Source: Bacteroidales bacterium (GTDB taxonomy: Bacteria > Bacteroidota > Bacteroidia > Bacteroidales > ML635J-15). From it: a stretch of DNA of 6,951 bases. Positions 1 through 6,951 of this stretch are shown piece by piece. The notes under the pieces are model-generated. The model ran no database searches. It saw only the letters and a list, made by a program, of their open reading frames with translations, and was not told the DNA's origin. Position 1 is the first letter of the stretch. Each line of letters starts with the position of its first letter. Made by a program: the position numbers and the translations under genes. The stretch lies in contig JALOAQ010000133.1 in the NCBI GenBank assembly GCA_023228725.1, positions 1 through 6,951 of the forward strand, written 5' to 3'.

Positions 1-1751
1 CAAAATATGGATATATATTTTTTATTAAATAACGAATTTAATCCTCTAGGAAATTTATACAAAGCTACTATAGATGGAGCCAGTCTAAGTAGATATGATA
101 ATGTTTTTTACCATTGGGAACAAAAACAGGCGAAGGATATAGAGAAGATTTACAACAACTTATTTTTCAACTTGACACAATTTCAACGGAAAACTATAAA
201 AGTTTTTTGCAAGAAAAATCTGATTACGATGCTTTAATTAACATTTTAGCAATGAATTTACTCACAAGAAACTACAGCACATATTATCACAACTATTATA
301 TGTTCCATGATACCCAAGGGAGCGGAAAGTGGTATATGTTTCCTTGGGATTTAGACAAAGCATTTCTTTCTTATGAAGTTAATATGCCATATTACCACAC
401 GTCAAAATTTTGGGCACCAGATAATCCTGTAATGGAACTAGCATGCTTTACACCAGAAGTCATGTTTGATATAAATACAAGAATGGACTACCTACATCAA
501 AACTTAGTAAACAATGATTACATATCCCCCTGGCTTGACAGTTTACAAACAGTTTTGTACGATTCTGTTTTAAGTGATGAAACCGACAATATTTCCTCAA
601 TATCTAATTGGGTATATACTCTTAACAAAGCAAAAAATAGTTTTAACAATAGATACCTTGAATTAAAACGCCAATTTAACGAAAATTTAAAACCATTTAG
701 AATACAAAGAGTAAAACATGTTTATAAAACACAAGATTCTATTGTATTTAACTGGACAAAATGCATAAGTCCAGATGATGAAATAGTAAAATATAGATTT
801 TATGTTGGGAAAAAGGCTAATCTAGAAAACAGCGAATCAACATTAGTATTTGATGATTTAAATGACACCGTTCTTATTTTAAACGACTTGTCTAGAGGAA
901 AATATTATTATAAAGTTGTAGCATACACTTCTAATCAAAATGCTGAGGCATATGATAACTACAACATTTTCTTTGTTGATAACACTGAACCAAAAGTGAT
1001 GATTAGCGAAATAAACTATAATAGCAAATTAACAGAAGACAGTGGCGATTGGATAGAATTATATAATAACGACACTGATAGTATTGATATTTCAGATTGG
1101 GTTTTTTCTGATAACAACGACTTAAATGTGTTTAAGTTTCCAAAGGGGACAATAATGAACCCAAAATCTTATCTTATTTTAAAGAATAACAGTGATAAAT
1201 TTTACTCTATATTTCCTACTTGTAATTGTTGTTTTTCAAATTTCGATTTCAAACTTAACAACGAAGGAGAATTATTGAGACTTTACAATGATATAGGCAG
1301 ATTGGTTGATTCATTATTTTATTTACCAGATGAGCCATGGCCAATAGAAGCCGATGGAGGAGGTTCAAGTTTAGAATTAATAAGTCCAAATTTAGATAAC
1401 TCACTTGCAATAAATTGGAAAGCGTCAATAAATAACGGTTCGCCTTGTTTGGCTACTCAAACTGCAATTAATACTTTGCTTGAAGATAAAAATTCAAAAA
1501 TAAAAGTTTTCCCCAACCCTATAACAGATATTTGCTACATTTCATATTTTTCAAAAATTGACACAAACTATAACATAATAATAAGTGATGTTTTAGGTAA
1601 TATTGTATTTCAGGAACAGCATAACTCTTCATCATCTGGTTTCTTTACAAAAGTTTGGTATGCAGATTCAGCTAAAAGTGGAATGTATTTAGTTTCATTA
1701 ATTGAAAACGGTAGCATTACAAGTACAGTCAGACTTGCTCTTATACGATAA
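1..1751 (+). CDS. Secreted CotH-kinase-like protein with FN3-like, lamin-tail and T9SS sorting domains; 5' partial and frameshifted
   Basis: Probable cell-surface or secreted protein; its substrate is unknown. The gene enters from the left edge in frame 1 (CotH-like text such as NPLGNLYKA) and continues in frame 3 from about 123 to the TAA at 1749-1751, so one base is missing near 122-126. Numbering residues from the TTG at 114, the CotH-like region runs to about 190 and includes HNYYMFHD (59-66) and FPWDLDKAF (76-84), matching the family's Asn and DxD metal-site motif. A fibronectin-III-like module spans about 195-290. A lamin-tail domain spans about 293-437 (ISEINYN, GDWIELYN, ISDWVFSDN, LNNEGELLRLYN). 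The last 85 residues are a Por type A sorting domain (KVFPNP at 464-469, SGMYLVSLIENG near the end), implying export by the type IX secretion system and cleavage of the tail. The signal peptide would lie upstream of the window. Domain calls are by motif; the FN3-like call is the weakest. Confidence 0.85.
122..126 (+). other. Frameshift site (A5 run) inside the CotH-like gene
   Basis: Family-like protein text is in frame 1 up to YHWEQK (ending at 126) and in frame 3 from TGEGYRED onward. Frame 3 is closed upstream by a TAA at 99-101, and frame 1 runs on without family resemblance to a stop at 235-237. Adding one A to the five-A run at 122-126 gives a continuous W-E-Q-K-T-G-E-G reading. The simplest explanations are a homopolymer base-calling error or a real one-base deletion. 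A -1 slip of the AAA codon (124-126 back to 123-125) is physically possible, but the site lacks a full slippery heptamer. Confidence 0.8.
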
Positions 1752-1775
1752 TACCATTAAATTATTAAAAAAATC

Positions 1776-3785
1776 GTGACTTTTAAATTAAAATCTGAAT
1801 ATAAACCAACCGGAGACCAACCAGAAGCGATAAAACAATTATCTGAAGGAATTAAAGCAGGATTAAAACATCAAACTTTATTGGGTGTAACAGGAAGCGG
1901 TAAAACTTTTACTATTGCCAATGTAATTGCAAATTTTGATAGCCCTATATTAGTTTTAAGCCACAATAAAACACTTGCGGCACAACTATATTCGGAATTT
2001 AAAGAATTCTTTCCTGAAAATGCTGTTGAATATTTCGTTTCATATTATGATTATTACCAACCTGAGGCGTATATGCCTGTTACAGATACTTATATAGAAA
2101 AGGACCTATCTATTAATGATGAGATTGAGAAATTAAGATTAAGTACCTCATCAGCTTTGCTTTCTGGAAGAAAAGATGTAATTGTGGTAAGTTCAGTTTC
2201 TTGTATTTATGGAATTGGTAATCCTGATGATTTTCATGCAAATACTTTAAAAGTAAATATTGGAGACAAATATGGGCGTGATATTTTGCTAAGACATTTG
2301 GTTGATTCTCTGTACTTTAGATCGGATATTGAATTTAAAAGAGGTAGTTTTAGAGTTAAAGGCGATACAGTTGATGTATTTTTGGCTTATCATGACATCG
2401 CTATGAGGATAATTTTTTGGGATGAAGAAATTGAAGAAATATATTCTTTTGAACCTTACTCAGGCGAAAAGTTAGAAAGTTTAGAAACAGCCAAAATTTA
2501 TCCTGCGAATATTTTTGTTACTACAAAAGAAAGAATTCAAGAAGCAATAATCCACATTCAAGACGATATGATGGAGCAAGTTGAATATTTTAAAAGTATA
2601 GGAAAACCTCTTGAAGCAAAACGACTTAAAGAAAGAGTGAGTTATGATATAGAAATGATTAGAGAACTTGGACATTGCAGTGGAATAGAAAATTATTCCC
2701 GTTATTTTGACGGCAGAAAACCAGGCACTCGTCCTTTTTGCCTAATTGATTATTTTCCAAAAGATTTTATTACTGTAATTGATGAAAGCCATGTTACAAT
2801 TCCCCAAATTGGTGCAATGTATGGAGGCGATAGATCAAGAAAGGAAAATTTAGTGAATTATGGATTTAGACTACCAGCAGCCATAGACAACAGACCTTTA
2901 AAATTTGCAGAATTTGAATCTTTAATGAACCAAACTATTTACGTAAGTGCAACACCAGCAAATTATGAATTGGAAAAATCAGAAGGAGTAATTGTTGAAC
3001 AAGTAATTCGACCTACAGGCTTATTAGACCCAGTTATAGAAGTCAGACCTTCTTTAAATCAGATTGATGATTTAATGAATGAAATTAATATAAGGATCAA
3101 AAAAAACGAAAGAACACTTGTTACAACTCTTACAAAAAGGATGGCAGAGGAGCTAAACAAATATTTTTTAAGATTTAATTTGAATTGCAGATATATCCAT
3201 TCTGATGTTGAGACTATTGAAAGAGTTGAAATTTTAGCTGAATTACGTTCAGGAAAAATTGATGTTTTGATTGGCGTAAATTTATTAAGAGAGGGCTTAG
3301 ATTTGCCTGAAGTTTCCTTAGTTGCAATAATAGATGCAGATAAAGAAGGATTTTTACGTTCGGAAAGGTCATTAACCCAAACATCAGGAAGGGCGGCAAG
3401 GCATTTGAATGGAAAAGTTATTATGTATGCTGATAAAATTACAAATTCAATGCAAAAAACCATTGACGAAACAAACAGACGCAGGGAAAAACAATTAAAA
3501 TATAATGAAGAAAACAATATTACGCCAAGTCAAATTATAAAAGCACAAAGAGAAATTATTGGTAGAAAAGCAGAATATTACTCACCTGACCAAGCCAAAG
3601 ATTTAGAAACATTAATTGCTGCAGACCCTGTGGTACAATACATGTCGGCTCCTGCGCTTGAAAAAACAATCAAAAACACTAAAAAACTTATGGAAGCTGC
3701 ATCAGCAAAATTAGATTTTATAGAAGCTGCCAGACTTAGAGACGAAATGTATGTTTATGAAAAACTTTTAAAAAAATTAAAATAA
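1776..3785 (+). CDS. uvrB: Excinuclease ABC subunit UvrB
   Basis: DNA-damage verification helicase of nucleotide excision repair. It receives damaged DNA from UvrA, inserts a beta-hairpin at the lesion and recruits UvrC for incision. The 669-residue product has the family's usual length and is complete. Visible motifs are the N-terminal YKPTGDQPEAI, Walker A GVTGSGKT (37-44), the beta-hairpin segment SYYDYYQPEAYMP (89-101), the Walker B-like VIDESH (334-339), helicase motif III YVSATP (389-394), motif VI QTSGRAAR (535-542) and a C-terminal UVR/UvrC-binding helix pair (about 626-661, ending EAARLRDEM). The GTG start is favoured because an in-frame TAA at 1758-1760 leaves no ATG, GTG or TTG upstream and the N-terminus then matches the family. 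It lies 24 bp after the CotH-like gene with no evident terminator between, so partial cotranscription is possible. No SOS operator was recognised. Confidence 0.98.
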   Translation: MTFKLKSEYKPTGDQPEAIKQLSEGIKAGLKHQTLLGVTGSGKTFTIANVIANFDSPILVLSHNKTLAAQLYSEFKEFFPENAVEYFVSYYDYYQPEAYMPVTDTYIEKDLSINDEIEKLRLSTSSALLSGRKDVIVVSSVSCIYGIGNPDDFHANTLKVNIGDKYGRDILLRHLVDSLYFRSDIEFKRGSFRVKGDTVDVFLAYHDIAMRIIFWDEEIEEIYSFEPYSGEKLESLETAKIYPANIFVTTKERIQEAIIHIQDDMMEQVEYFKSIGKPLEAKRLKERVSYDIEMIRELGHCSGIENYSRYFDGRKPGTRPFCLIDYFPKDFITVIDESHVTIPQIGAMYGGDRSRKENLVNYGFRLPAAIDNRPLKFAEFESLMNQTIYVSATPANYELEKSEGVIVEQVIRPTGLLDPVIEVRPSLNQIDDLMNEINIRIKKNERTLVTTLTKRMAEELNKYFLRFNLNCRYIHSDVETIERVEILAELRSGKIDVLIGVNLLREGLDLPEVSLVAIIDADKEGFLRSERSLTQTSGRAARHLNGKVIMYADKITNSMQKTIDETNRRREKQLKYNEENNITPSQIIKAQREIIGRKAEYYSPDQAKDLETLIAADPVVQYMSAPALEKTIKNTKKLMEAASAKLDFIEAARLRDEMYVYEKLLKKLK

Positions 3786-3802
3786 AAAATAAGATTTATT
3801 TT
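3786..3802. terminator. Possible weak bidirectional hairpin between convergent uvrB and kamA
   Basis: AAAATAA (3786-3792) and TTATTTT (3796-3802) form a perfect 7-bp stem around a 3-nt loop. It starts directly after the uvrB stop and contains the kamA stop (3796-3798). It is symmetrical and could serve both converging transcripts, with A or T tracts on either side. The stem is entirely A:T, so it is weak, and such repeats arise easily by chance at this base composition. Confidence 0.3.
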
Positions 3803-5319
3803 GCAAACTTAGATTTTTCAAACAATTTATTAAGAAGATTTTCGTGTTTTTTAGGATTAGTAATTGGTAAACCATGTCCATTAAGTTCATAATTTAAAAG
3901 TTCTGCTTTTTTTAACTTTTTCAATTTAGGCAATCCATCTCTATTTGTTGTTGTAATATATTTTCCATTTTCATCAACAATAATTAATCTTGGCTTAAAC
4001 ACATCGCTACGTCCAATAAATTTATCCATAATTTTAACTGCATTATCATATTCTTCTTGAGTAGTTCTGCCGAGAGCTTCATAATTTTCTATTCGTTTAT
4101 TATCCCAAGTATTAACTGTTGCAAAACTTTCAGAAACTTCGTCATCTATATTTATCCCTAAATTTAAAGTATCGTGTCCACTAGGCATAAGTACAACTTT
4201 ACCTCCACCACCTTCAATATTTGCAGCATAGCGAGGCGTTGTAATTCCAGAAACCCAACCTTGCAGGTTTTTCATATATATTTCGCCTATTTGAATTGGA
4301 GAAATAAAATGGACAATCCCTTTTTCTTTATGACATTGCAATAAATAATAAGGATGTACACCTACCCAAAACATTCTTCTAAAAGTCTCGGCTAAAGTTT
4401 TGTAATAATCATTAACATGATTTAATAAAACGCTTTGATTTCGTACAGTAAAACCATGAGAATTAATTAAGCTGATAACTTTTTTAAAATCTTTAGTAAT
4501 CTCCTGATAATGATTAACATGTGTCATAAAATAAATATGTTTTTCGTTTTCTTGACTATGTTTATTAGCTGAGTTCTTTATCATTTCTAAAAGACTATTT
4601 GTAATAGCCATAGGCAAAACTACTGGCACACGTGTAGCAATTCTAATTACTCTAAGATGTTCAATTTTGCTAAGTTCTTCTAAAATATATTTTAACAAAT
4701 TCTGGTTAATCCTTAATGCGTCTCCACCTGTTACTAAAACTTCGTTTATATTTGTATTATAATTAATATAAAACAAAGCTTTATTAATTTCTTTTGTACT
4801 TATTTTAACTTCAGCGTCAAGCGACTTAGCTCTTTGGCAATGCGTACAATATGAAGCACAACTAGTATTTTCTGCAACAAACAAAGCTACTCTATTAGGA
4901 TAACGTTGATAAGCCGCTCCGAAAGTTCTATCTCCTTCTTTCATGGCTTGTTCTGTTCCTGCTTTTTGAAATAATAAATTTGCTGGCGTAACAACACTTT
5001 GCCAAAAAATTGGGTCTAATCTATTCTCTTGTTTTTCTCCAGGCAACATTTTAGGGTAAAATGGATTTTCTTGAATTAAAGAAGCGTAATACGGACTTAT
5101 GCGTAAAGGGTCTTTACCTTCTGCTCGCAAAGTGTTTACAACCTTTTCTATTTCACTTGCCTGATAATCAGTTAAACTAATTACTTGCTTTAGCTGTTCT
5201 ACTGTTCGAATAGAGTTTTTTAACTGCCATAAAGGGTTATTCCATTCTTTTTCAGTAATGTTTTTCCATAATTTAATATTTTTATAGTTTCGTGGCTTGT
5301 ATAAAAATGAATTTTTCAT
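3796..5319 (-). CDS. KamA/AblA-family radical SAM, PLP-dependent 2,3-aminomutase with altered substrate pocket
   Basis: KamA enzymes use a [4Fe-4S] cluster, S-adenosylmethionine and PLP to shift an amino group from C2 to C3. Family marks in the 507-residue product are SIRTVEQLKQ (36-45), the cluster motif CASYCTHC (Cys154, 158, 161), Arg163 (carboxylate-binding position), TGGDAL (197-202), RVPVVLP (230-236), NQSVLLNHVND (294-304), HPYYLLQC (322-329) and GGGGK with the PLP lysine Lys374. Aligned to Clostridium subterminale lysine 2,3-aminomutase, the side-chain-amine ligands Asp293 and Asp330 become His330 and Asn367, with the same 37-residue spacing. The zinc ligand Cys268 becomes Tyr305, and no cysteine follows Cys329. 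A C-terminal extension of roughly 100 residues makes it longer than the 416-residue clostridial enzyme and far longer than EpmB. It lies 41 bp downstream of an ablB-like gene on the same strand. The family is certain. Lysine as substrate is not: glutamate or another amino acid is possible. Confidence 0.9.
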   Translation of the reverse strand: MKNSFLYKPRNYKNIKLWKNITEKEWNNPLWQLKNSIRTVEQLKQVISLTDYQASEIEKVVNTLRAEGKDPLRISPYYASLIQENPFYPKMLPGEKQENRLDPIFWQSVVTPANLLFQKAGTEQAMKEGDRTFGAAYQRYPNRVALFVAENTSCASYCTHCQRAKSLDAEVKISTKEINKALFYINYNTNINEVLVTGGDALRINQNLLKYILEELSKIEHLRVIRIATRVPVVLPMAITNSLLEMIKNSANKHSQENEKHIYFMTHVNHYQEITKDFKKVISLINSHGFTVRNQSVLLNHVNDYYKTLAETFRRMFWVGVHPYYLLQCHKEKGIVHFISPIQIGEIYMKNLQGWVSGITTPRYAANIEGGGGKVVLMPSGHDTLNLGINIDDEVSESFATVNTWDNKRIENYEALGRTTQEEYDNAVKIMDKFIGRSDVFKPRLIIVDENGKYITTTNRDGLPKLKKLKKAELLNYELNGHGLPITNPKKHENLLNKLFEKSKFAK

Positions 5320-5352
5320 AATCTTAAAAAGTTTTAATTAAAAATTACCTAA

Positions 5353-5384
5353 AATATTTATTACAAATGTTTATAATAAATATT
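5353..5384 (-). repeat. 11-bp inverted repeat at the ablB 3' end, ahead of kamA
   Basis: AATATTTATTA (5353-5363) and TAATAAATATT (5374-5384) are perfectly complementary around a 10-nt loop. The repeat covers the last codons and the stop of the ablB-like gene. In the minus-strand transcript it would fold as an 11-bp, all-A:U hairpin about 33 nt before the kamA start codon. It could protect the upstream message or weaken read-through into kamA. No proper U-tract follows immediately, so it is not a standard terminator. Chance origin cannot be excluded at this composition. Confidence 0.35.
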
Positions 5385-6251
5385 CATACTTTCTATTTGT
5401 CCTGCAATATGAGTATTGTTAACTAAAGTTCCACTATATTTATATGAAGCATTTAAAAAAGTTTTGTTCATTCCTAAGACTGATAATCTTGCAACGGCAT
5501 AAGCAGTTTTAATATTTTTTTTCTTTAAACTTATTTCCATCAAATTCAACAAATAAGAAGCAAATCTTTTACCTCTATATTTTGGTAAAACAGCAAAATC
5601 AGTCATTTCTGCATTTTTTTCTTTGTGGTCCACTTCAGCACCTGACAGCCCTACTAATTTATCTCTATCCCAAACTCCAAAATAAAACAAACGTCCTTCT
5701 TGCATACCTTTAAGAATATTTGAACTTTCTATTGGAAAAGGATAAGTTGTAAATATTTGTTTTAATATTTCAGTTATTTCCTCCACATTAGTTTCATTTA
5801 GTTGTTCTATCTTAAAGTTTTGCAATTGCTTATTATTGTTATCAACTTCTACATCTTCCAATAAACCGGAGAATGTTTTCAACTGTTTTTCAGGATATTC
5901 TGCACGTTTTTTTGTAAAAAACTTTGAAGCCATAACACAATCATATTTTCCATTAAAAAACTTTGGAATATAAGCTTCTACTTTATAACCATTCATAACA
6001 AAATAAGGCAAATCGTCTGTTCTGATAATTGAGATAATCTTTGAATATGAATTTTCTTCGACCAAATTATCCAATTCTAACAAAACTTTATCATTGTCGT
6101 CTTTAGGATTTAAGTTTAATAAAAAAACTCTATCATTTAGTTTCCCATGTTGTACTATAGAATTTTCGACTTTATCGATTTTATCTATTCTTTCTTTTTT
6201 AATAATTTTTTTTTCTACTCTTTTTTGTTCTTTTAATAATATGTTATTCAT
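5361..6251 (-). CDS. ablB: AblB-type GNAT, putative beta-lysine N-acetyltransferase
   Basis: Expected to transfer acetyl from acetyl-CoA to the side-chain amine of beta-lysine, giving the osmoprotectant N-epsilon-acetyl-beta-lysine. The 296-residue product carries the AblB N-domain pattern SIVQHGKLNDRVFLLNL (31-47), SYSKI (68-72), NGYKVEAYIPKFFNGKYD (87-104), then a GNAT domain (about 145-250) with the acetyl-CoA loop LPKYRGKRFASYLL (222-235). It ends with the characteristic LVNNTHIAG (276-284) and ESMNIYYK (287-294). The first 25 or so residues are a Lys/Ile/Glu-rich stretch preceding the usual family start. The ATG at 6249-6251 is kept because no other Met occurs before residue 86, though a non-ATG start nearer residue 25 would fit the family better. 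It is the promoter-proximal gene of a pair with the KamA homologue. Family assignment is strong; the exact acceptor is inferred and depends on what the aminomutase makes. Confidence 0.88.
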   Translation of the reverse strand: MNNILLKEQKRVEKKIIKKERIDKIDKVENSIVQHGKLNDRVFLLNLNPKDDNDKVLLELDNLVEENSYSKIISIIRTDDLPYFVMNGYKVEAYIPKFFNGKYDCVMASKFFTKKRAEYPEKQLKTFSGLLEDVEVDNNNKQLQNFKIEQLNETNVEEITEILKQIFTTYPFPIESSNILKGMQEGRLFYFGVWDRDKLVGLSGAEVDHKEKNAEMTDFAVLPKYRGKRFASYLLNLMEISLKKKNIKTAYAVARLSVLGMNKTFLNASYKYSGTLVNNTHIAGQIESMNIYYKHL

Positions 6252-6347
6252 AAAAATAAATTTTCTAATAATGAATTAACTATCTAAGCGTCAAAGCCAA
6301 GAAAACAGCAAGTCATTATTTAAAGTTGTTTGTAAATCAATTTGAAT

Positions 6348-6519
6348 GAATAAACTTTAGGTAAAGGCATCCCCCAAAAACTGCAAGAACAATTTTTGCT
6401 TAAATTTAATAATGTATATGGTAAATATGTTAAACATGATTTTAAAATTTTAATGATAAAACAAAAGAATAAACTGAATTTCACAAAAATAATTCAAATA
6501 AAATACTCAAAGTTTATTC
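6348..6519. repeat. 172-bp segment bounded by perfect 11-bp inverted repeats
   Basis: GAATAAACTTT (6348-6358) is repeated as its exact reverse complement AAAGTTTATTC (6509-6519). The similarity continues imperfectly inward (AGGTA against GAGTA). A third partial copy, AGAATAAACT (6467-6476), pairs with AGTTTATTCT (6511-6520) as a perfect 10-bp stem around a 34-nt loop. The arrangement could be a small non-autonomous element with terminal repeats, alternative RNA hairpins, or binding sites for a regulator. No flanking target-site duplication was seen, and the segment encodes no transposase. Confidence 0.35.
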
Positions 6520-6539
6520 TCAAAAACATTGTTAATTTG

Positions 6540-6571
6540 CAAATATAATAAATTTTATACGATATTCAATA
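6540..6571 (-). promoter_or_regulatory. Candidate Bacteroidota-type promoter for the ablB-kamA pair
   Basis: Read on the minus strand, TATATTTG (6547 down to 6540) matches the Bacteroidota -7 consensus TAnnTTTG. An ATTG (6571 down to 6568) lies 20 nt upstream, where the -33 TTTG element is expected. The -7 box overlaps the perfect palindrome ATTTGCAAAT (6536-6545), a plausible operator position. Transcription would start near 6533, giving a leader of roughly 280 nt before ablB that contains the repeat cluster. Such boxes are common by chance in A+T-rich DNA; a second -7-like match on the minus strand (6602-6609) lacks a good -33 partner. Confidence 0.3.
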
Positions 6572-6710
6572 AAACACAGGATAAACATTCGCAAACCGCA
6601 CCAAAATTATACTAACTGGCTATTTTTAAATACAGCTTAATTTTCAACACTCAGGCAAATTAAAATTCAAACAGAATAATTATTTAGACAGTTTCTATAT
6701 TGCTTAATTA

Positions 6711-6757
6711 TAATATATAACATCAAAAATCAGTTTTTAAGACAATATTATATATTA
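6711..6757. repeat. 10-bp A/T inverted repeat upstream of nifJ
   Basis: TAATATATAA (6711-6720) recurs as its reverse complement TTATATATTA (6748-6757), separated by 27 nt and ending about 60 nt before the nifJ start codon. Its position suits a promoter or operator, but it is pure A/T and no convincing TAnnTTTG box was found on the plus strand here. Confidence 0.25.
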
Positions 6758-6796
6758 ATTTAGCGACACTTTTAAAATTAGAATTAATAGTCATAA

Positions 6797-6951
<155 letters not shown>

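Noticed and set aside
120..130. Programmed -1 ribosomal frameshifting to make the CotH-like protein
   Set aside because: Only single-codon slippage on AAA is possible; there is no full slippery heptamer and no evident stimulatory hairpin, and a simple indel explains the data.
7..237. Separate small plus-strand gene of 76 codons at the left edge
   Set aside because: Its first 40 codons are the continuation of the CotH-like gene before the frameshift, and the remainder is the out-of-frame shadow.
2481..3517. Open frames on the minus strand within uvrB (2481-2675, 3059-3517, 3214-3399)
   Set aside because: They lie opposite a complete, strongly recognised uvrB, resemble no family, and have the Phe/Leu/Ser-rich composition typical of antisense shadows.
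3796..5319. EpmB (EF-P-lysine lysyltransferase system aminomutase)
   Set aside because: At 507 residues it is far longer than EpmB (about 340), and its neighbour is an AblB-type acetyltransferase rather than EF-P or EpmA genes.
6094..6279. Plus-strand open frame of 61 codons over the start of ablB
   Set aside because: It is antisense to the Lys/Ile-rich ablB N-terminus, which produces its Phe/Ser/Leu-rich text; no independent gene signal was seen.
6357..6437. 27-codon minus-strand open frame in the intergenic region
   Set aside because: It is very short, resembles no family that I recognise, and could easily arise by chance; no start signal supports it.

Overview
The window looks like chromosomal DNA of an anaerobic or fermentative member of the Bacteroidota. 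It is very A+T-rich throughout. The first gene ends in a type IX secretion (Por) sorting domain, a system confined to that phylum. The gene starts have no convincing Shine-Dalgarno sequence, and the last gene begins a pyruvate:ferredoxin oxidoreductase. Genus or species cannot be read from the sequence.

Layout. (1) Positions 1-1751, plus strand: the 3' part of a secreted multidomain protein with a CotH-kinase-like region, a fibronectin-III-like module, a lamin-tail domain and a T9SS type A sorting tail. Its reading frame is broken by one base at an A5 run (122-126). (2) 1776-3785, plus strand: a complete uvrB with a GTG start, 24 bp downstream. (3) 3796-5319, minus strand: a 507-residue KamA/AblA-family radical SAM aminomutase, convergent with uvrB across only 10 bp. 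(4) 5361-6251, minus strand: an AblB-type GNAT (beta-lysine N-acetyltransferase family), 41 bp upstream of kamA and transcribed first. (5) 6252-6817: about 570 bp with no gene found, holding inverted repeats and one weak promoter candidate. (6) 6818-6951, plus strand: the first 44 codons of nifJ/por, cut by the window end.

How the genes relate. The minus-strand pair is the main functional unit. An aminomutase moves an alpha-amino group to the beta position, and an AblB acetyltransferase acetylates the product; in methanogens and some bacteria this makes the compatible solute N-epsilon-acetyl-beta-lysine. The most notable point is that this KamA homologue keeps the radical SAM cluster, the carboxylate-binding Arg and the PLP lysine. 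It lacks both aspartates that hold the lysine side-chain amine in lysine 2,3-aminomutase (His330 and Asn367 instead) and has no cysteines left for the structural zinc site. Its substrate may therefore not be lysine, or lysine may be held differently. The other genes (a surface protein, DNA repair, central carbon metabolism) show no functional link to this pair. No CRISPR array, tRNA, rRNA or insertion-sequence transposase was seen.
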